Assembly (NCBI GenBank): GCA_019115085.1
Contig: DXEF01000047.1
Coordinates: 1-44,946, forward strand
Length of the DNA stretch: 44,946 bases
Direction of reading: 5' to 3'
DNA from: Candidatus Agathobaculum pullicola
GTDB taxonomy: Bacteria > Bacillota > Clostridia > Oscillospirales > Butyricicoccaceae
The position numbers were made by a program, and so were the translations under genes. Below the pieces are notes generated by a model that worked only from the letters and a program-made list of their open reading frames with translations, ran no database searches and was not told where the DNA came from. Shown piece after piece: positions 7,589-15,980 of this stretch; the stretch's first letter is position 1; each line of letters opens with the position of its first letter.

Positions 7589-9436
7589 ATGAAAAGGATA
7601 CTTTCGCTGCTGTTGACGGCGACGGTGCTGCTCGGATGCCTTCCGACATCATTTGCCGCGTCGGCAGTGTCGGAAAGCGTGGTGGAGCAGATTATCCGCT
7701 CGACTGGCATCATGGTGGGTGACATGAGCGGCAATATGAATCTGGACAAAACAGTCACCCGCGCGGAATATGCCAAGATGCTGGTCGCGGCATCCAGCTA
7801 CAAAGACAAGGTGGCGGGCACGTCCAATGTCTCGCCGTTCAAGGATGTGCCCTATACGCATTGGGCGGCGGGTTACATCAAAACAGCAGTGCAGCAGGGC
7901 TGGCTGACCGGCTATCTGGATGGCAGTTATAAGCCGAATCAGACGGTGACGCTGGAGGAAGCGGCTACCGGCTGTCTCAAGCTGCTCGGCTACACCACCG
8001 AGGATTTTGCCGGTTCTTACCCGTATGCACAGCTTGCGCTCTATCAGTCGCTGGGGCTAAACACAGGCGTAACGGCGTCGCAAGGCACGACCATGACCCG
8101 CCGCAACATGATGTATCTGTTTTATAATCTGCTAAACGCCGACACCAAGGACGGACAGGTCTATGCACAGGTGCTGGGCTACACCCTGAACAGCAACGGA
8201 GAAATCGACTATTTGAGTATGGTGTCGGACACCATGGAAGGGCCGTTTGTGGTAGAGGGCAGCCTGTCAGAGCTGGTTTCGAGCGAAAACAAGACGGTTT
8301 ATCGCAACGGCTACGCATCCACGGCCGATATGGTACGGAAGTATGATGTCATTTACTATAATGACTCGACCATATGGGCTTACGTCAATGCGGTCAGCGG
8401 TACTTATCAGTCGGCGTCGCCTTCCACTTCTTCGCCGACATCGGTCACGGTTGCGGGCAATATCTATGAAATCGAGACGAGCGAAGCAGCCTATGCGCTG
8501 TCAGCGCTCGGCGGGCTGAACATCGGCGATGTGGTCACGCTGCTGCTCGGTCGAGACGGCAAGGTAGCCTATGCACTGCCCGCAGAGGACTATGCCGCAT
8601 CGGTTGCCGGTGTAGTCACAGCGGTTGGCACAGGTACCTACTATAATGCGGTCGGCAATGCGTATACCGCCCGCACCATCACCGTCACAGCGACTGACGG
8701 CGGCAGCTATGTATATCCCTGCTCCAAAACCACGATAGAAGAGGGCGATTTTGTTGCAATCGGTTTCGGTTCGTCCGAAACCGATGTTTCTATCCTGCAA
8801 TCCGCCTCCCTGACCGGTACGGTATCGGGCCGCACCATCGGCAGCCGCACCATGGCGGATGACATCCGGATTCTGGATGTCAACGATACCGCAGCTGTAC
8901 GCGTTTATTATTCGCGGTTAGACGGTGCGGTGCTGGAAAGCCGTGATGTGCGTTATTATGCGGTAAACGACGCGGGACAGATTACGGATTTGATTTTGCA
9001 GGACTTTACAGGCGATCTGTATGAGTACGGTATTATCACCTCAGCCAAAAATGAGTCGAACGGTATGAGCACATCGGGCGAGTATACCTATCTGGTAAAC
9101 GGTGAGGAAAAAACGCTGACCACCAGCGGCAGCTCGCTTGGTGCGTCAGCCGGACCGGCGCGCCTGACGATGGAAAACGGGCAGCTGCAATCCGTGCGTG
9201 CGCTCAATCCGATCAAAAATCCGGATGGTATCACGCAGCTTGGCGTGACAAAGGATGGGGAAAGCTGGTTATTCTGGGATGACTGCGCGGTGTATCTGTA
9301 TGAGAACGCAAATTATAGCCTCCTCTCACTGACCGAACTGCGCAACAATTTTGATGTATATAACGTCGCCTGCTATTACGATAAGGATACCGACGACGGC
9401 GGACGTATTCGTATTGTGATTGCGCGTCCTGCATAA
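7589..9436 (+). CDS. SLH-domain surface protein
   Basis: The 615-residue product begins with a signal peptide (MKRILSLLLTATVLLGCLP, then SFAAS, likely cut after SFA; the Cys in LLGCLP is probably not a canonical lipobox). S-layer homology modules follow: a divergent one at about 27-70 (NMNLDKTVTRAEYAKML), a clear one at about 82-138 (FKDVPYTHWAAGYIKTA, then GWLTGYLDGSYKPNQTVTLEEA) and a third at about 145-195. SLH modules bind pyruvylated secondary cell-wall polymer. The remaining 400 residues are beta-rich, Ser/Thr-rich and of unknown function. The start is the ATG at 7589 because AAAGGAGGAG sits just before it. It lies 13 bases after the permease stop, so it is part of the export operon and may be an accessory or cargo of the exporter. 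A terminator follows. Confidence 0.88.
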   Translation: MKRILSLLLTATVLLGCLPTSFAASAVSESVVEQIIRSTGIMVGDMSGNMNLDKTVTRAEYAKMLVAASSYKDKVAGTSNVSPFKDVPYTHWAAGYIKTAVQQGWLTGYLDGSYKPNQTVTLEEAATGCLKLLGYTTEDFAGSYPYAQLALYQSLGLNTGVTASQGTTMTRRNMMYLFYNLLNADTKDGQVYAQVLGYTLNSNGEIDYLSMVSDTMEGPFVVEGSLSELVSSENKTVYRNGYASTADMVRKYDVIYYNDSTIWAYVNAVSGTYQSASPSTSSPTSVTVAGNIYEIETSEAAYALSALGGLNIGDVVTLLLGRDGKVAYALPAEDYAASVAGVVTAVGTGTYYNAVGNAYTARTITVTATDGGSYVYPCSKTTIEEGDFVAIGFGSSETDVSILQSASLTGTVSGRTIGSRTMADDIRILDVNDTAAVRVYYSRLDGAVLESRDVRYYAVNDAGQITDLILQDFTGDLYEYGIITSAKNESNGMSTSGEYTYLVNGEEKTLTTSGSSLGASAGPARLTMENGQLQSVRALNPIKNPDGITQLGVTKDGESWLFWDDCAVYLYENANYSLLSLTELRNNFDVYNVACYYDKDTDDGGRIRIVIARPA

Positions 9437-9444
9437 TACCGACA

Positions 9445-9475
9445 AAAAGGGTTTCTCCATCAGAGAAACCCTTTT
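9445..9475 (+). terminator. Terminator of the export/SLH operon
   Basis: AAAAGGGTTTCTC (9445-9457) pairs perfectly with GAGAAACCCTTTT (9463-9475) across a 5-base loop, ending in a T run. Confidence 0.85.
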
Positions 9476-9483
9476 GATATTTC

Positions 9484-9512
9484 TTGCGCTTTGCACAAAT
9501 GGAAGCTATAAT
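9484..9512 (+). promoter_or_regulatory. Promoter of ybaK
   Basis: TTGCGC (9484-9489), 17 bases, TATAAT (9507-9512). The gene starts 32 bases after the -10, with TTGGAGCGAG as ribosome binding site. Confidence 0.6.
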
Positions 9513-9544
9513 AACTGTATAAAACGCAGATTGGAGCGAGAAAA

Positions 9545-10024
9545 ATGGCTTCGGATAAAACCAATGTGATGCGCGTGCTGGAACAGCATAAAATCGCGTA
9601 TACCGCACATGAATATCCGCACGGCAAGGAAGCGGTGGACGGCGTGACGGTGGCTGAATTACTCGGCCAGAACGTGGAACAGGTGTTCAAAACGCTGGTC
9701 GCGCGCGGCCGTTCGGGCAGTTATCATGTGTTTGTCATTCCGGTGGCGAAGGAGCTTGACCTGAAAAAAGCCGCCAAGGCTGCGGGCGAGAAGTCGGTCG
9801 AGCTGGTGCATGTCAAGGAGCTGCTGGGACTGACGGGATATGTGCGCGGCGGCTGTTCGCCGGTCGGTATGAAAAAAGCATTTGCGACGGTGTTTGACGA
9901 GCGTGTCAACGGCATCCCGACCGTGATCGTATCGGCGGGTAAAATCGGATACCAGATTGAGTGCGCTCCCGCAGACCTGATTGCACTGACGCGGGCCAAA
10001 ACCGCGCCTATCACGACGGATTGA
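9545..10024 (+). CDS. ybaK: Cys-tRNA(Pro) deacylase YbaK/EbsC
   Basis: YbaK is a free-standing editing enzyme that hydrolyses Cys wrongly attached to tRNA(Pro) by prolyl-tRNA synthetase. The 159-residue product has the family length and motifs: an N-terminal helix with NVMRVLEQHKIAYTAHEYPH, EQVFKTLVARG around residues 42-52 containing the conserved Lys, VIPVAKELDLKKAAKAAG, and the C-terminal GYVRGGCSPVGMKKAFATVFDE with the GxxSP/Cys-Ser-Pro-Val loop typical of YbaK. Its own promoter lies just upstream, so it is probably a single-gene unit. Its 3' end overlaps the convergent gene at 10011 by 14 bases. Confidence 0.93.
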   Translation: MASDKTNVMRVLEQHKIAYTAHEYPHGKEAVDGVTVAELLGQNVEQVFKTLVARGRSGSYHVFVIPVAKELDLKKAAKAAGEKSVELVHVKELLGLTGYVRGGCSPVGMKKAFATVFDERVNGIPTVIVSAGKIGYQIECAPADLIALTRAKTAPITTD

Positions 10025-10784
10025 GCAATTCCTCGGCATCCGGAAACAGCGCGAATACGGTCTGCACGCCGCAGCCGGTCAGCTGTGCGAGCTTGGCCTC
10101 CAAGGTAGAGGCGTCATCGAACAGCACGAAATGTGCGCGGCCGTCGGTGTCGGTGTAGGTGAAGTATTTGGCGCACAGCTCGCGGGAGAAAAATGGCTGC
10201 GCGCCGGTGTGCATGAGCAGCGCCTCGCGCTCAACCTTGGTCAAAGTCTTACCGTTCGGTGTGGTAGAAGGCAGGGTGAAATCCTGCGAAACCGGCTGTA
10301 AAAACGCCGCGACGCGCGCCGCGCCATAGATGCCCTGCAAAGACGAGATATAGGCCGTCAGGCTGCCGCCTGAAAGTGCGGTCGGTGTGGTCAAAACCGC
10401 ATGCGTCAGCTGGCGGCCGCAGGATAGCGGGACAAAAAACGGGATATCCGCCTCATGAAGCGCGGTATCAAAAGCGCTCAGCAGCGCGCGGCCGCGCGGG
10501 GTATCATGTTCAAAGTCCGCAAATACGCCGGGAGCGCCGGTGCGCTTGGCTTCAAAAACCAGATCGGATGCCAGCCGGTCGGGATTGCACATCGCCAGAT
10601 CGAGCGGCGGGTCGCATAAGCCGAGCAGACAGTTGGCCTGTGCGGTGGGCAGCTGCAAACGCTGCAAGGCGCCTTTGGGCGTAATGCCCAGACAAAGGTG
10701 AAGTACGGGCATGCCTTGCCCGGCTGCGCGTGCCGTATCCCGGCCGGTGCATACCAGCACCAGATTTTTCGTATATACCATCAT
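10011..10784 (-). CDS. Hypothetical protein, possibly a degenerate GH18/YaaH-like TIM barrel
   Basis: The 257-residue product has no signal peptide. Alternating hydrophobic strands suggest a TIM barrel: KNLVLVCTGRD at the start, PGVFADFEHD near the middle and DIPFFVPLS. The C-terminal segment RAHFVLFDDASTLEAKLAQL then GVQTVFALFP resembles the end of glycoside hydrolase 18 domains of spore-associated YaaH-type proteins (HxVWFEDxxSxxAK, then a Trp/Phe-rich strand). FADFEHD may be the relic of the DxxDxDxE catalytic loop, but the canonical acidic triad is not evident, so enzymatic activity is doubtful. The start is the ATG at 10782-10784, six bases from AAGGGAG; an upstream in-frame ATG at 10886 lacks such a site. 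The family assignment is tentative. Confidence 0.55.
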   Translation of the reverse strand: MMVYTKNLVLVCTGRDTARAAGQGMPVLHLCLGITPKGALQRLQLPTAQANCLLGLCDPPLDLAMCNPDRLASDLVFEAKRTGAPGVFADFEHDTPRGRALLSAFDTALHEADIPFFVPLSCGRQLTHAVLTTPTALSGGSLTAYISSLQGIYGAARVAAFLQPVSQDFTLPSTTPNGKTLTKVEREALLMHTGAQPFFSRELCAKYFTYTDTDGRAHFVLFDDASTLEAKLAQLTGCGVQTVFALFPDAEELLNPS

Positions 10785-10909
10785 GATCGACTCCCTTGTG
10801 TTCGGGACAGCGCGCAAAGCGGAGGTTGCGGCGCTGCACTGGACTTTTTGGACAAATTCTATTACACTATATGTGGCATTCGCCAAAGTGAGAACGCAGG
10901 AGTGAACGA

Positions 10910-11422
10910 ATGAACAAACTGATTCCGGATTATGTGTTTGACTCTATTTATGATATTACGCCCGCGCTGCTGGGGCAGCATGGGATTCGCGGCGTGCTGA
11001 TTGATCTGGACGGCACGATGGCCTCGCACAAAGCGGCGCTGCCGCCGGATACGCTCGCGCCTTTCGTGCGTACGCTGCGCGAGGCCGGCATGCAGGTGCT
11101 GGTGTTTTCCAACAACCGAGAGCGGCGCGTAGGAAAATTTTGCGACGCGCTCGGCGCAGACTATATTTGCCGGGCGACAAAACCGCTTTCGTTTGGCTTT
11201 CGCCGCGCGGCAAAGCAGCTTGGTCTGCCGCTTAGCCAGATTGCTGTCGTGGGCGACCAGATTTTTACAGATGTGCTTGGCGGGAACTGCGTCGGCGCAC
11301 TGACCTGTTATGTGCAGACACTGGATCGGCATTATTTCTGGGTGAACGTGCGCTATCAGATTGAGCGCGGCTTTATCGAGCGCGGCAAGCGCAGAATGGA
11401 GGCAAGAGGACGACATGAATGA
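10910..11422 (+). CDS. yqeG: YqeG family HAD IIIA-type phosphatase
   Basis: The 170-residue protein matches the YqeG family of small HAD-superfamily phosphatases, cytosolic and of undefined physiological substrate. HAD motif I is VLIDLDGTMASHK (nucleophile and acid/base Asp at about residues 34 and 36), motif II is VLVFSNN (Ser), motif III Lys is in ATKPLSFGF, and motif IV is IAVVGDQIFTDVLGGN. The N-terminal PDYVFDSIYDITPALL is characteristic of YqeG. GCAGGAG precedes the ATG. The 3' end overlaps the next start by eight bases, beginning a four-gene run (yqeG, TIM-barrel nuclease-like gene, aroQ, peptidase). Confidence 0.9.
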   Translation: MNKLIPDYVFDSIYDITPALLGQHGIRGVLIDLDGTMASHKAALPPDTLAPFVRTLREAGMQVLVFSNNRERRVGKFCDALGADYICRATKPLSFGFRRAAKQLGLPLSQIAVVGDQIFTDVLGGNCVGALTCYVQTLDRHYFWVNVRYQIERGFIERGKRRMEARGRHE

Positions 11423-12275
11423 GGCAAGATTCGGCCCGGCGGGCAATTCCGAGTCCTTTGCTGCCGAGGGATTTAAGAAAAGTGAGGACGCGCCTGCATG
11501 GCTGGCTGCCAAGGGCCTGACTGCGTTTGAATATCAGTGCGGCCGCGGCGTGCGCTGCGGGGAGGAGACAGCGCGAAAAATAGGCGCGGCGGCAGCGCTG
11601 CATGGTATCCGAATGAGCATCCACGCGCCGTATTTTATCAATCTGTCCTCCGAGGAAACCGAACGGATGGAAAAAAACATTGGCTATGTGCTGGAAACAG
11701 CGCGGCTGGCCGTGCCGCTGGGCGCGACGCGCATGGTGGTGCACTGCGGCGGTCAAGGCAAGCTGACGCGCGAGCGCGCGATGCGCAACACGCATGAAAA
11801 TATCAAAAACATTCTGCGCGCTTTGGAGCAGGAGCACTTGACCGGCTGTACGGTTTGCTTGGAAACTATGGGCAAGAAAAGTGTGCTCGGCTCAGCGGAA
11901 GAGGTTTGCGAGCTGGTTGCAGCGGACGAGCGTCTGCTGCCCTGTATCGACTTTGGCCATCTCAACTGCCGCACGGACGGCGGCATGTCGACGCGCGAGG
12001 ATGTAGTGCGCCTGTTTGATCGGATGGAGAACACCATCGGTGTGGAGCGTACGCGCGTGCTGCATGCGCATTTTTCGCATATTGAATACAACGCAAAGGG
12101 TGAGGTGCGGCATCTGACCTTTGCCGATACGGAATACGGGCCGGACTTTACGCCGGTGGCGCAGGAGGCTGCGGCGCGGGGCTACACCCCGACCTTTATT
12201 TGTGAATCGGCCGGAACACAGGCCGAGGATGCAGTGACGATGATGCAAATTTTTCACAAGGAGATAGAAAAATGA
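11415..12275 (+). CDS. Endonuclease IV-like TIM barrel protein
   Basis: The 286-residue product belongs to the AP-endonuclease family 2 / xylose-isomerase-like TIM barrel superfamily. Metal-ligand segments are visible in order: [12 protein letters not shown] (His), [10 protein letters not shown] (His), [14 protein letters not shown] (Glu), [14 protein letters not shown] (Asp, His), [20 protein letters not shown] (His) and TFICES (Glu), close to the set that binds three zinc ions in endonuclease IV (Nfo). It may repair abasic sites or act on an unknown sugar. The N-terminus [15 protein letters not shown] matches the GPxGxxxxF start of Nfo-like proteins found in Clostridia. The start overlaps yqeG by eight bases, and the stop overlaps aroQ by four (ATGA). 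Confidence 0.85.
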   Translation: MNEARFGPAGNSESFAAEGFKKSEDAPAWLAAKGLTAFEYQCGRGVRCGEETARKIGAAAALHGIRMSIHAPYFINLSSEETERMEKNIGYVLETARLAVPLGATRMVVHCGGQGKLTRERAMRNTHENIKNILRALEQEHLTGCTVCLETMGKKSVLGSAEEVCELVAADERLLPCIDFGHLNCRTDGGMSTREDVVRLFDRMENTIGVERTRVLHAHFSHIEYNAKGEVRHLTFADTEYGPDFTPVAQEAAARGYTPTFICESAGTQAEDAVTMMQIFHKEIEK

Positions 12276-12706
12276 AAAAAGTGCTGCTGATTCATGGACC
12301 CAATCTCAATCTGACCGGTCAGCGTGAGCCGGGCATTTACGGCTCGGAGACGCTGGCCGCCATCAACGCAGAGGTGGTCAACAAATGCCAGCGTCTGGGG
12401 ATGGAGTGTACGGTGTTCCAATCCAACTCGGAAGGCGCGCTCATTGACCGTATTCACGCGGCGCGTGAGGACTGTGACGCCATCATCATCAACGCGGGCG
12501 CATATACGCATTACAGCTATGCGCTGCGCGACGCCATTGCCGCAGTGCGTCTGCCTGCTGTGGAGGTACACATGTCCAATGTACATGCGCGCGAGGAGTT
12601 CCGGCATAAGTCGGTCATTGGGCCGGTGTGCGCGGGCGTGATTGCGGGCTTCGGAAAGCATAGTTATCTGCTGGCCGTGGACGCGGTCAAGGCAATCATC
12701 GGATGA
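12272..12706 (+). CDS. aroQ: Type II 3-dehydroquinate dehydratase
   Basis: AroQ converts 3-dehydroquinate to 3-dehydroshikimate, the third step of the shikimate pathway to aromatic amino acids. The 144-residue protein has the expected length of the dodecameric type II enzyme. Signatures are [20 protein letters not shown] (about residues 5-24, with the catalytic Tyr and Arg), [35 protein letters not shown] (Asn and the anhydride-bridging region), [19 protein letters not shown] (catalytic His) and [14 protein letters not shown]. The ATG overlaps the upstream TGA, with GAGATAG serving as a weak ribosome binding site, so translation is probably coupled. No other shikimate genes are in the window. 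Confidence 0.96.
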   Translation: MKKVLLIHGPNLNLTGQREPGIYGSETLAAINAEVVNKCQRLGMECTVFQSNSEGALIDRIHAAREDCDAIIINAGAYTHYSYALRDAIAAVRLPAVEVHMSNVHAREEFRHKSVIGPVCAGVIAGFGKHSYLLAVDAVKAIIG

Positions 12707-12716
12707 GGCGATAGGA

Positions 12717-13781
12717 ATGAAACGAAAACAATTGCAGGAGCTGCTGCTGGAAGCGCCGTATGATGCGCTGGTGCTGACAAGTGAGGTCAACCGCCGCTAT
12801 GCGACAGGGTTTCACTCGTCGGCGGGTGTGGTGTATCTGTCCGCGGAGCAGGCGGTGTTCTATACGGATTTCCGCTATGTGGAAGCAGCGCGCGCAGCAG
12901 TCACGGATTTTGAGGTGCGCGAGATTGGTGTGGGCCGCAGCTACACCGCAGCCGTCAACGAGCTGATTGAGCAGGACGGTGTGCGGACAGTGGCGCTGGA
13001 GGACGAGGCGCTGACGCATGCCGAATATACCCGATGGGCAACTGCGCTGCATGCCACGGCCAAGCGTCTGGAGGATCGTATTGCTCGTTTGCGCGTGACC
13101 AAAGAGGATGACGAGGTAGAAAAGATTGTCGCGGCGCAGCGCATTGCTGAGCAAGCGTTTGAGGAAGTCATGAATGATATCCGTGTTGGCGTAACCGAGA
13201 AAGAGATCGCCGCGCGCTTGACTTATCTGATGCTGCACTACGGGGCGGAGAATATGTCGTTCGACCCAATTGTGGTATCGGGAGCGAACAGCTCCAAGCC
13301 GCATGGTGTCCCGACCGATAAAACGATTGCGGCGGGGGACTTCGTAACGATGGATTTCGGCTGCATTGTGGACGGTTATTGCTCGGATATGACGCGCACG
13401 GTCGCGGTTGGGCACGTGACTGAAGAAATGCAGCGCGTGTACGATATTGTGCTGGATGCGCAGCTGGCGGGTATCGCGTGCTGTAAGGCGGGGATATCCG
13501 GCCGGGAGGTGGACGGCGCGGCGCGCCGTGTGATTGAGGCGGCGGGTTACGGCGATGCCTTTGGTCACGGCTTTGGTCATGGCGTGGGACTGGAAATTCA
13601 CGAGGCGCCGACCGCGTCCTCACGTTCCGATGCGCTGCTGCCCGCCGGGAGTATTCTAACGGCTGAGCCGGGCATTTATCTGCCCGGGAAATTCGGTGTG
13701 CGTACCGAAGACATGCTGTATGTCATTGAGGATGGCTGCATCAATCTGACCGAAGCGCCAAAGACGCTGCGCATTTTGTGA
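12717..13781 (+). CDS. Xaa-Pro aminopeptidase (M24 'pita-bread' metallopeptidase)
   Basis: This cytosolic enzyme removes N-terminal residues preceding proline, or splits Xaa-Pro dipeptides. The 354-residue protein has a creatinase-type N-terminal domain (about 1-125) and an M24 catalytic domain (about 130-350). Metal ligands are evident: Asp in VTMDFGCIVDGYCSDMTRTV (two Asp), His in HGFGHGVGLEIHE, Glu in LTAEPGIYLPG, and Glu in GVRTEDML. The catalytic-site His is in NSSKPHGVPTD. The length and N-terminus (MKRKQLQELLLEAPYDALVLTSEVNRRYATGF) match the YqhT/PepQ-like group common in Firmicutes, often placed next to aroQ and efp. The ATG at 12717 follows GATAGGA. It is the last gene of the yqeG cluster, with a terminator 20 bases on. 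Confidence 0.93.
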   Translation: MKRKQLQELLLEAPYDALVLTSEVNRRYATGFHSSAGVVYLSAEQAVFYTDFRYVEAARAAVTDFEVREIGVGRSYTAAVNELIEQDGVRTVALEDEALTHAEYTRWATALHATAKRLEDRIARLRVTKEDDEVEKIVAAQRIAEQAFEEVMNDIRVGVTEKEIAARLTYLMLHYGAENMSFDPIVVSGANSSKPHGVPTDKTIAAGDFVTMDFGCIVDGYCSDMTRTVAVGHVTEEMQRVYDIVLDAQLAGIACCKAGISGREVDGAARRVIEAAGYGDAFGHGFGHGVGLEIHEAPTASSRSDALLPAGSILTAEPGIYLPGKFGVRTEDMLYVIEDGCINLTEAPKTLRIL

Positions 13782-13802
13782 AAATCAAACATCAGACAGA
13801 AA

Positions 13803-13836
13803 AAAGCACCGGAAACGCTTGCGTTTCCGGTGCTTT
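13803..13836 (+). terminator. Terminator of the yqeG-aroQ-peptidase cluster
   Basis: AAAGCACCGGAAACGC (13803-13818) pairs perfectly with GCGTTTCCGGTGCTTT (13821-13836), effectively a long stem with a CTTG loop, starting shortly after the peptidase stop. Confidence 0.85.
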
Positions 13837-13851
13837 GCTGTCAAGGCAACA

Positions 13852-13933
13852 CCGCACAATTGCATCTTCGATGCTTTGCGGAAATTTTTTACCCAGATTT
13901 TATTGTGATTTCTTGCAATACATCAAGTATTGC
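13852..13933. other. Structured non-coding element, possible dispersed repeat
   Basis: Between the terminator and the HPr-like gene, no ORF is credible, but base pairing is dense: CCGCA (13852-13856) with TGCGG (13877-13881) encloses GCATC-TTC-GATGC (13862-13874), and GCAATAC (13915-13921) pairs with GTATTGC (13927-13933). ACGCAAA occurs twice shortly after (13957-13978 region). There is no second copy in this window. It may be a dispersed intergenic repeat or the 3' untranslated region of the minus-strand gene. Confidence 0.35.
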
Positions 13934-14029
13934 CGCGAAACTGTGCCGCATCTGGACGCAAAATTGACACGCAAATCATTCTTGCTGAATGATGCAGTTT
14001 GCCTTAAGTATTTTGGATACGGGAGGAGA

Positions 14030-14272
14030 TTACTCCTCGTCCTCGATTTCCAGATAGTCAGCCAGATCCTTAAACAGGGCAGTCGGATCGACATCATCCT
14101 CCAGAACGATCTGCAGCGGCTCGTTAAGGGAGAGCAGGAACATGCCAAGCAGGCTCTTGGCATCTACCATGCCGCTCTTGCCGTGAATCCAAATGTCAAA
14201 GCCGTACTTGGTGACAATTTTGTTAATCTTCTGAATATCATCCGTATTTTTTACGCGGATACCTCTGGTCAT
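14030..14272 (-). CDS. HPr-like protein lacking the phospho-histidine
   Basis: The 80-residue product has the length and C-terminal half of HPr. IHGKSGMVDAKSLLGMFLLSL (about residues 34-54) aligns with the HPr region around regulatory Ser46 (NLKSIMGVMSL), and a terminal acidic helix follows. The N-terminal active-site loop (GIHARPA in HPr, with His15) is replaced by NTDDIQKINK, so it cannot carry phosphate from enzyme I to sugar permeases. The Ser equivalent is kept, as in Crh. It may therefore be a regulator or a related fold. The ATG at 14270-14272 is chosen because GGAGG lies eight bases upstream; the ATG 15 bases earlier overlaps that site. An extended -10 promoter lies upstream. Confidence 0.75.
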   Translation of the reverse strand: MTRGIRVKNTDDIQKINKIVTKYGFDIWIHGKSGMVDAKSLLGMFLLSLNEPLQIVLEDDVDPTALFKDLADYLEIEDEE

Positions 14273-14317
14273 AATGATTGCCTCCATTTCTAAAGCACTG
14301 TGTTCTTTTCTGCTATC

Positions 14318-14326
14318 ATTATAGCA
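14318..14326 (-). promoter_or_regulatory. Extended -10 promoter of the HPr-like gene
   Basis: On the minus strand TGC followed by TATAAT forms an extended -10. The region 17-18 bases upstream (CTTTCC) is a poor -35. The ribosome binding site and start follow about 35-45 bases downstream. Confidence 0.55.
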
Positions 14327-14486
14327 TAAAAATATAGAAAGGAAAGAACTTTTTACGTTATTCGGTATTTTTCATCATTATGAGGCGGGGAGAGGGATGT
14401 GTTTCGTGATTCTTGTGTTTAATGCACAAATGATACGTAGTAAAACTGTGTAATGTGCAAATTTCATACGAATATAACCAAAAAAG

Positions 14487-14512
14487 AACAGCCTGCGTAT
14501 CAGCAGGCTGTT
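14487..14512 (-). terminator. Terminator after the anti-sigma gene
   Basis: AACAGCCTGC and GCAGGCTGTT form a perfect 10-bp stem with a 6-base loop. On the minus strand it is followed by CTTTTTT, as expected for a rho-independent terminator of the sigma/anti-sigma operon. Confidence 0.85.
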
Positions 14513-14570
14513 GCATACCCAGCCGGAACAGCCCCACACCGTCCGGCCTCATTTACCCCCACAGGGCTTT

Positions 14571-15980
14571 CTACTCTTCTATCGAAATGGTGATATGATT
14601 GATTCGGATAGCTGTAATCGTTTCGGTTTGCAGGAAACGACGGCTTTCAGAATCGCTCTGATATTGGTATTCGATGCCGAACTGCGCTGTTGCTGCATCA
14701 GAATTGTCCAAGCTGAGCGAGTTTCCGCGTGAAAGCGTCTGTACGGTGCTGCCATCTCGCAGAACAAGCGTTACAACCGGTGTCTCACGGTCGTCGAAAT
14801 ATAGCGGATCCTCGGATGTGGGATCGATCGGCATGGTGCCGGAAAGCTCCACGCCCAGAGGCGTAATGGTGAGCTGCTCGAGACGAATACCGTCTGCCAT
14901 GGTCAGACCTAACTCACGCGTCAGCGTTTTTACGCTTGGCGCGCTGAAAGAAAACGACCAGCCGGTTTCGGTCAGAGGCGTATAACGTCGGTAAGAAATT
15001 TGCGGCTCCAGATAGGGCAAATCAGCCTCTGTTAGCCCATTAAACTGGGTTTCGCAAAGTTCAGTGGCGTGGCCCGCATCACCATAGCTGTGCAAAGAGC
15101 CATAGTACAGATGATTGTTGCGGATATCCCGTAAGGCATCGATTTGTGCGGTCACGCTGTCATAGGAATCATATTCGGGCATGCGGAGCGAAACACACAA
15201 AGTGTCGCCCTCAAAGGCGACGCCTGCAAATTGGATTTCGGGGGATGGATAGGCCTGCGGCAAGATAGCGCGCGTGCAGTCCTGCTGTTTCAGGGCGGTG
15301 AGCCGCTCGGCTCCGCTATCCTCCGCCTGATAGGAAACCGGATGCGAACGATAGATCGCGGCAAGATTCACAGGGACTGGAAATGTATCGGTCTGCTCCA
15401 TACAGGATGCCGGATCAATGGTCAGAGTCAGCTGACGGTCGCCGGGATCTTCGGTCAGCGAGAATGCCTCATAGTAATACTCTACCGAAGGGTCCTGACT
15501 GTCCATCGAACCCATCCCGCTGGAGGAGACGCAGTATTCATCCGAACCGTCCATCAGCAGGTTGGAATTGCCCAAAAGGGTGATGCGTGAATCGGTGTTG
15601 ACGATGGAGTTATCCGCATAGCGGAAAGAATAGAGGACCGCAACGTCGTCCTCGCTGACGATAGCGTCTTCCAGCGTGATGGTGCATCCCTCGACCGTCT
15701 GCGTTTGCCGCACGGGAGTGGCCAGACCGCCCGGTATCATTACGTTCTGTCCAAAAAGTGCGTTCCAGCCGCCGGAGAACTGCACCACGGCCGCAGCGGC
15801 AGTTGCGGTCAGCAAAACCGCGGCAAGGATAGCGGCCAGAAAGCGTTGCGGGCTGCGCAGCGGCATGCGGCGGCTGCGGCGGGCGCGCTGCTCGCGTACC
15901 GCACCGATAATATCATACATCGGCGTTTCGATCTGCTCCAGCGCTTGGCGGATGCGCAGATCATCCGGTGTGAGTTTCAT
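14571..15980 (-). CDS. Membrane anti-sigma-like protein with DUF4179 domain
   Basis: This is probably the regulator of the ECF sigma factor encoded immediately upstream. The 469-residue product has a short cytoplasmic part (about 1-48, QALEQIETPMYDIIGAVREQ and a run of Arg), one membrane helix (about 49-70, FLAAILAAVLLTATAAAAVV) and a large extracytoplasmic domain. The latter begins GGWNALFGQ and TQTVEGCTITLEDAIVSEDDVAVLYSF, which matches DUF4179 of ECF-associated proteins, and continues as beta-rich sequence to the end. The cytoplasmic part is short and lacks a ZAS zinc motif. The start at 15978-15980 is set by AGGAGCAAGG. It overlaps the sigma gene by 20 bases. The signal sensed is unknown. 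Confidence 0.85.
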   Translation of the reverse strand: MKLTPDDLRIRQALEQIETPMYDIIGAVREQRARRSRRMPLRSPQRFLAAILAAVLLTATAAAAVVQFSGGWNALFGQNVMIPGGLATPVRQTQTVEGCTITLEDAIVSEDDVAVLYSFRYADNSIVNTDSRITLLGNSNLLMDGSDEYCVSSSGMGSMDSQDPSVEYYYEAFSLTEDPGDRQLTLTIDPASCMEQTDTFPVPVNLAAIYRSHPVSYQAEDSGAERLTALKQQDCTRAILPQAYPSPEIQFAGVAFEGDTLCVSLRMPEYDSYDSVTAQIDALRDIRNNHLYYGSLHSYGDAGHATELCETQFNGLTEADLPYLEPQISYRRYTPLTETGWSFSFSAPSVKTLTRELGLTMADGIRLEQLTITPLGVELSGTMPIDPTSEDPLYFDDRETPVVTLVLRDGSTVQTLSRGNSLSLDNSDAATAQFGIEYQYQSDSESRRFLQTETITAIRINHITISIEE

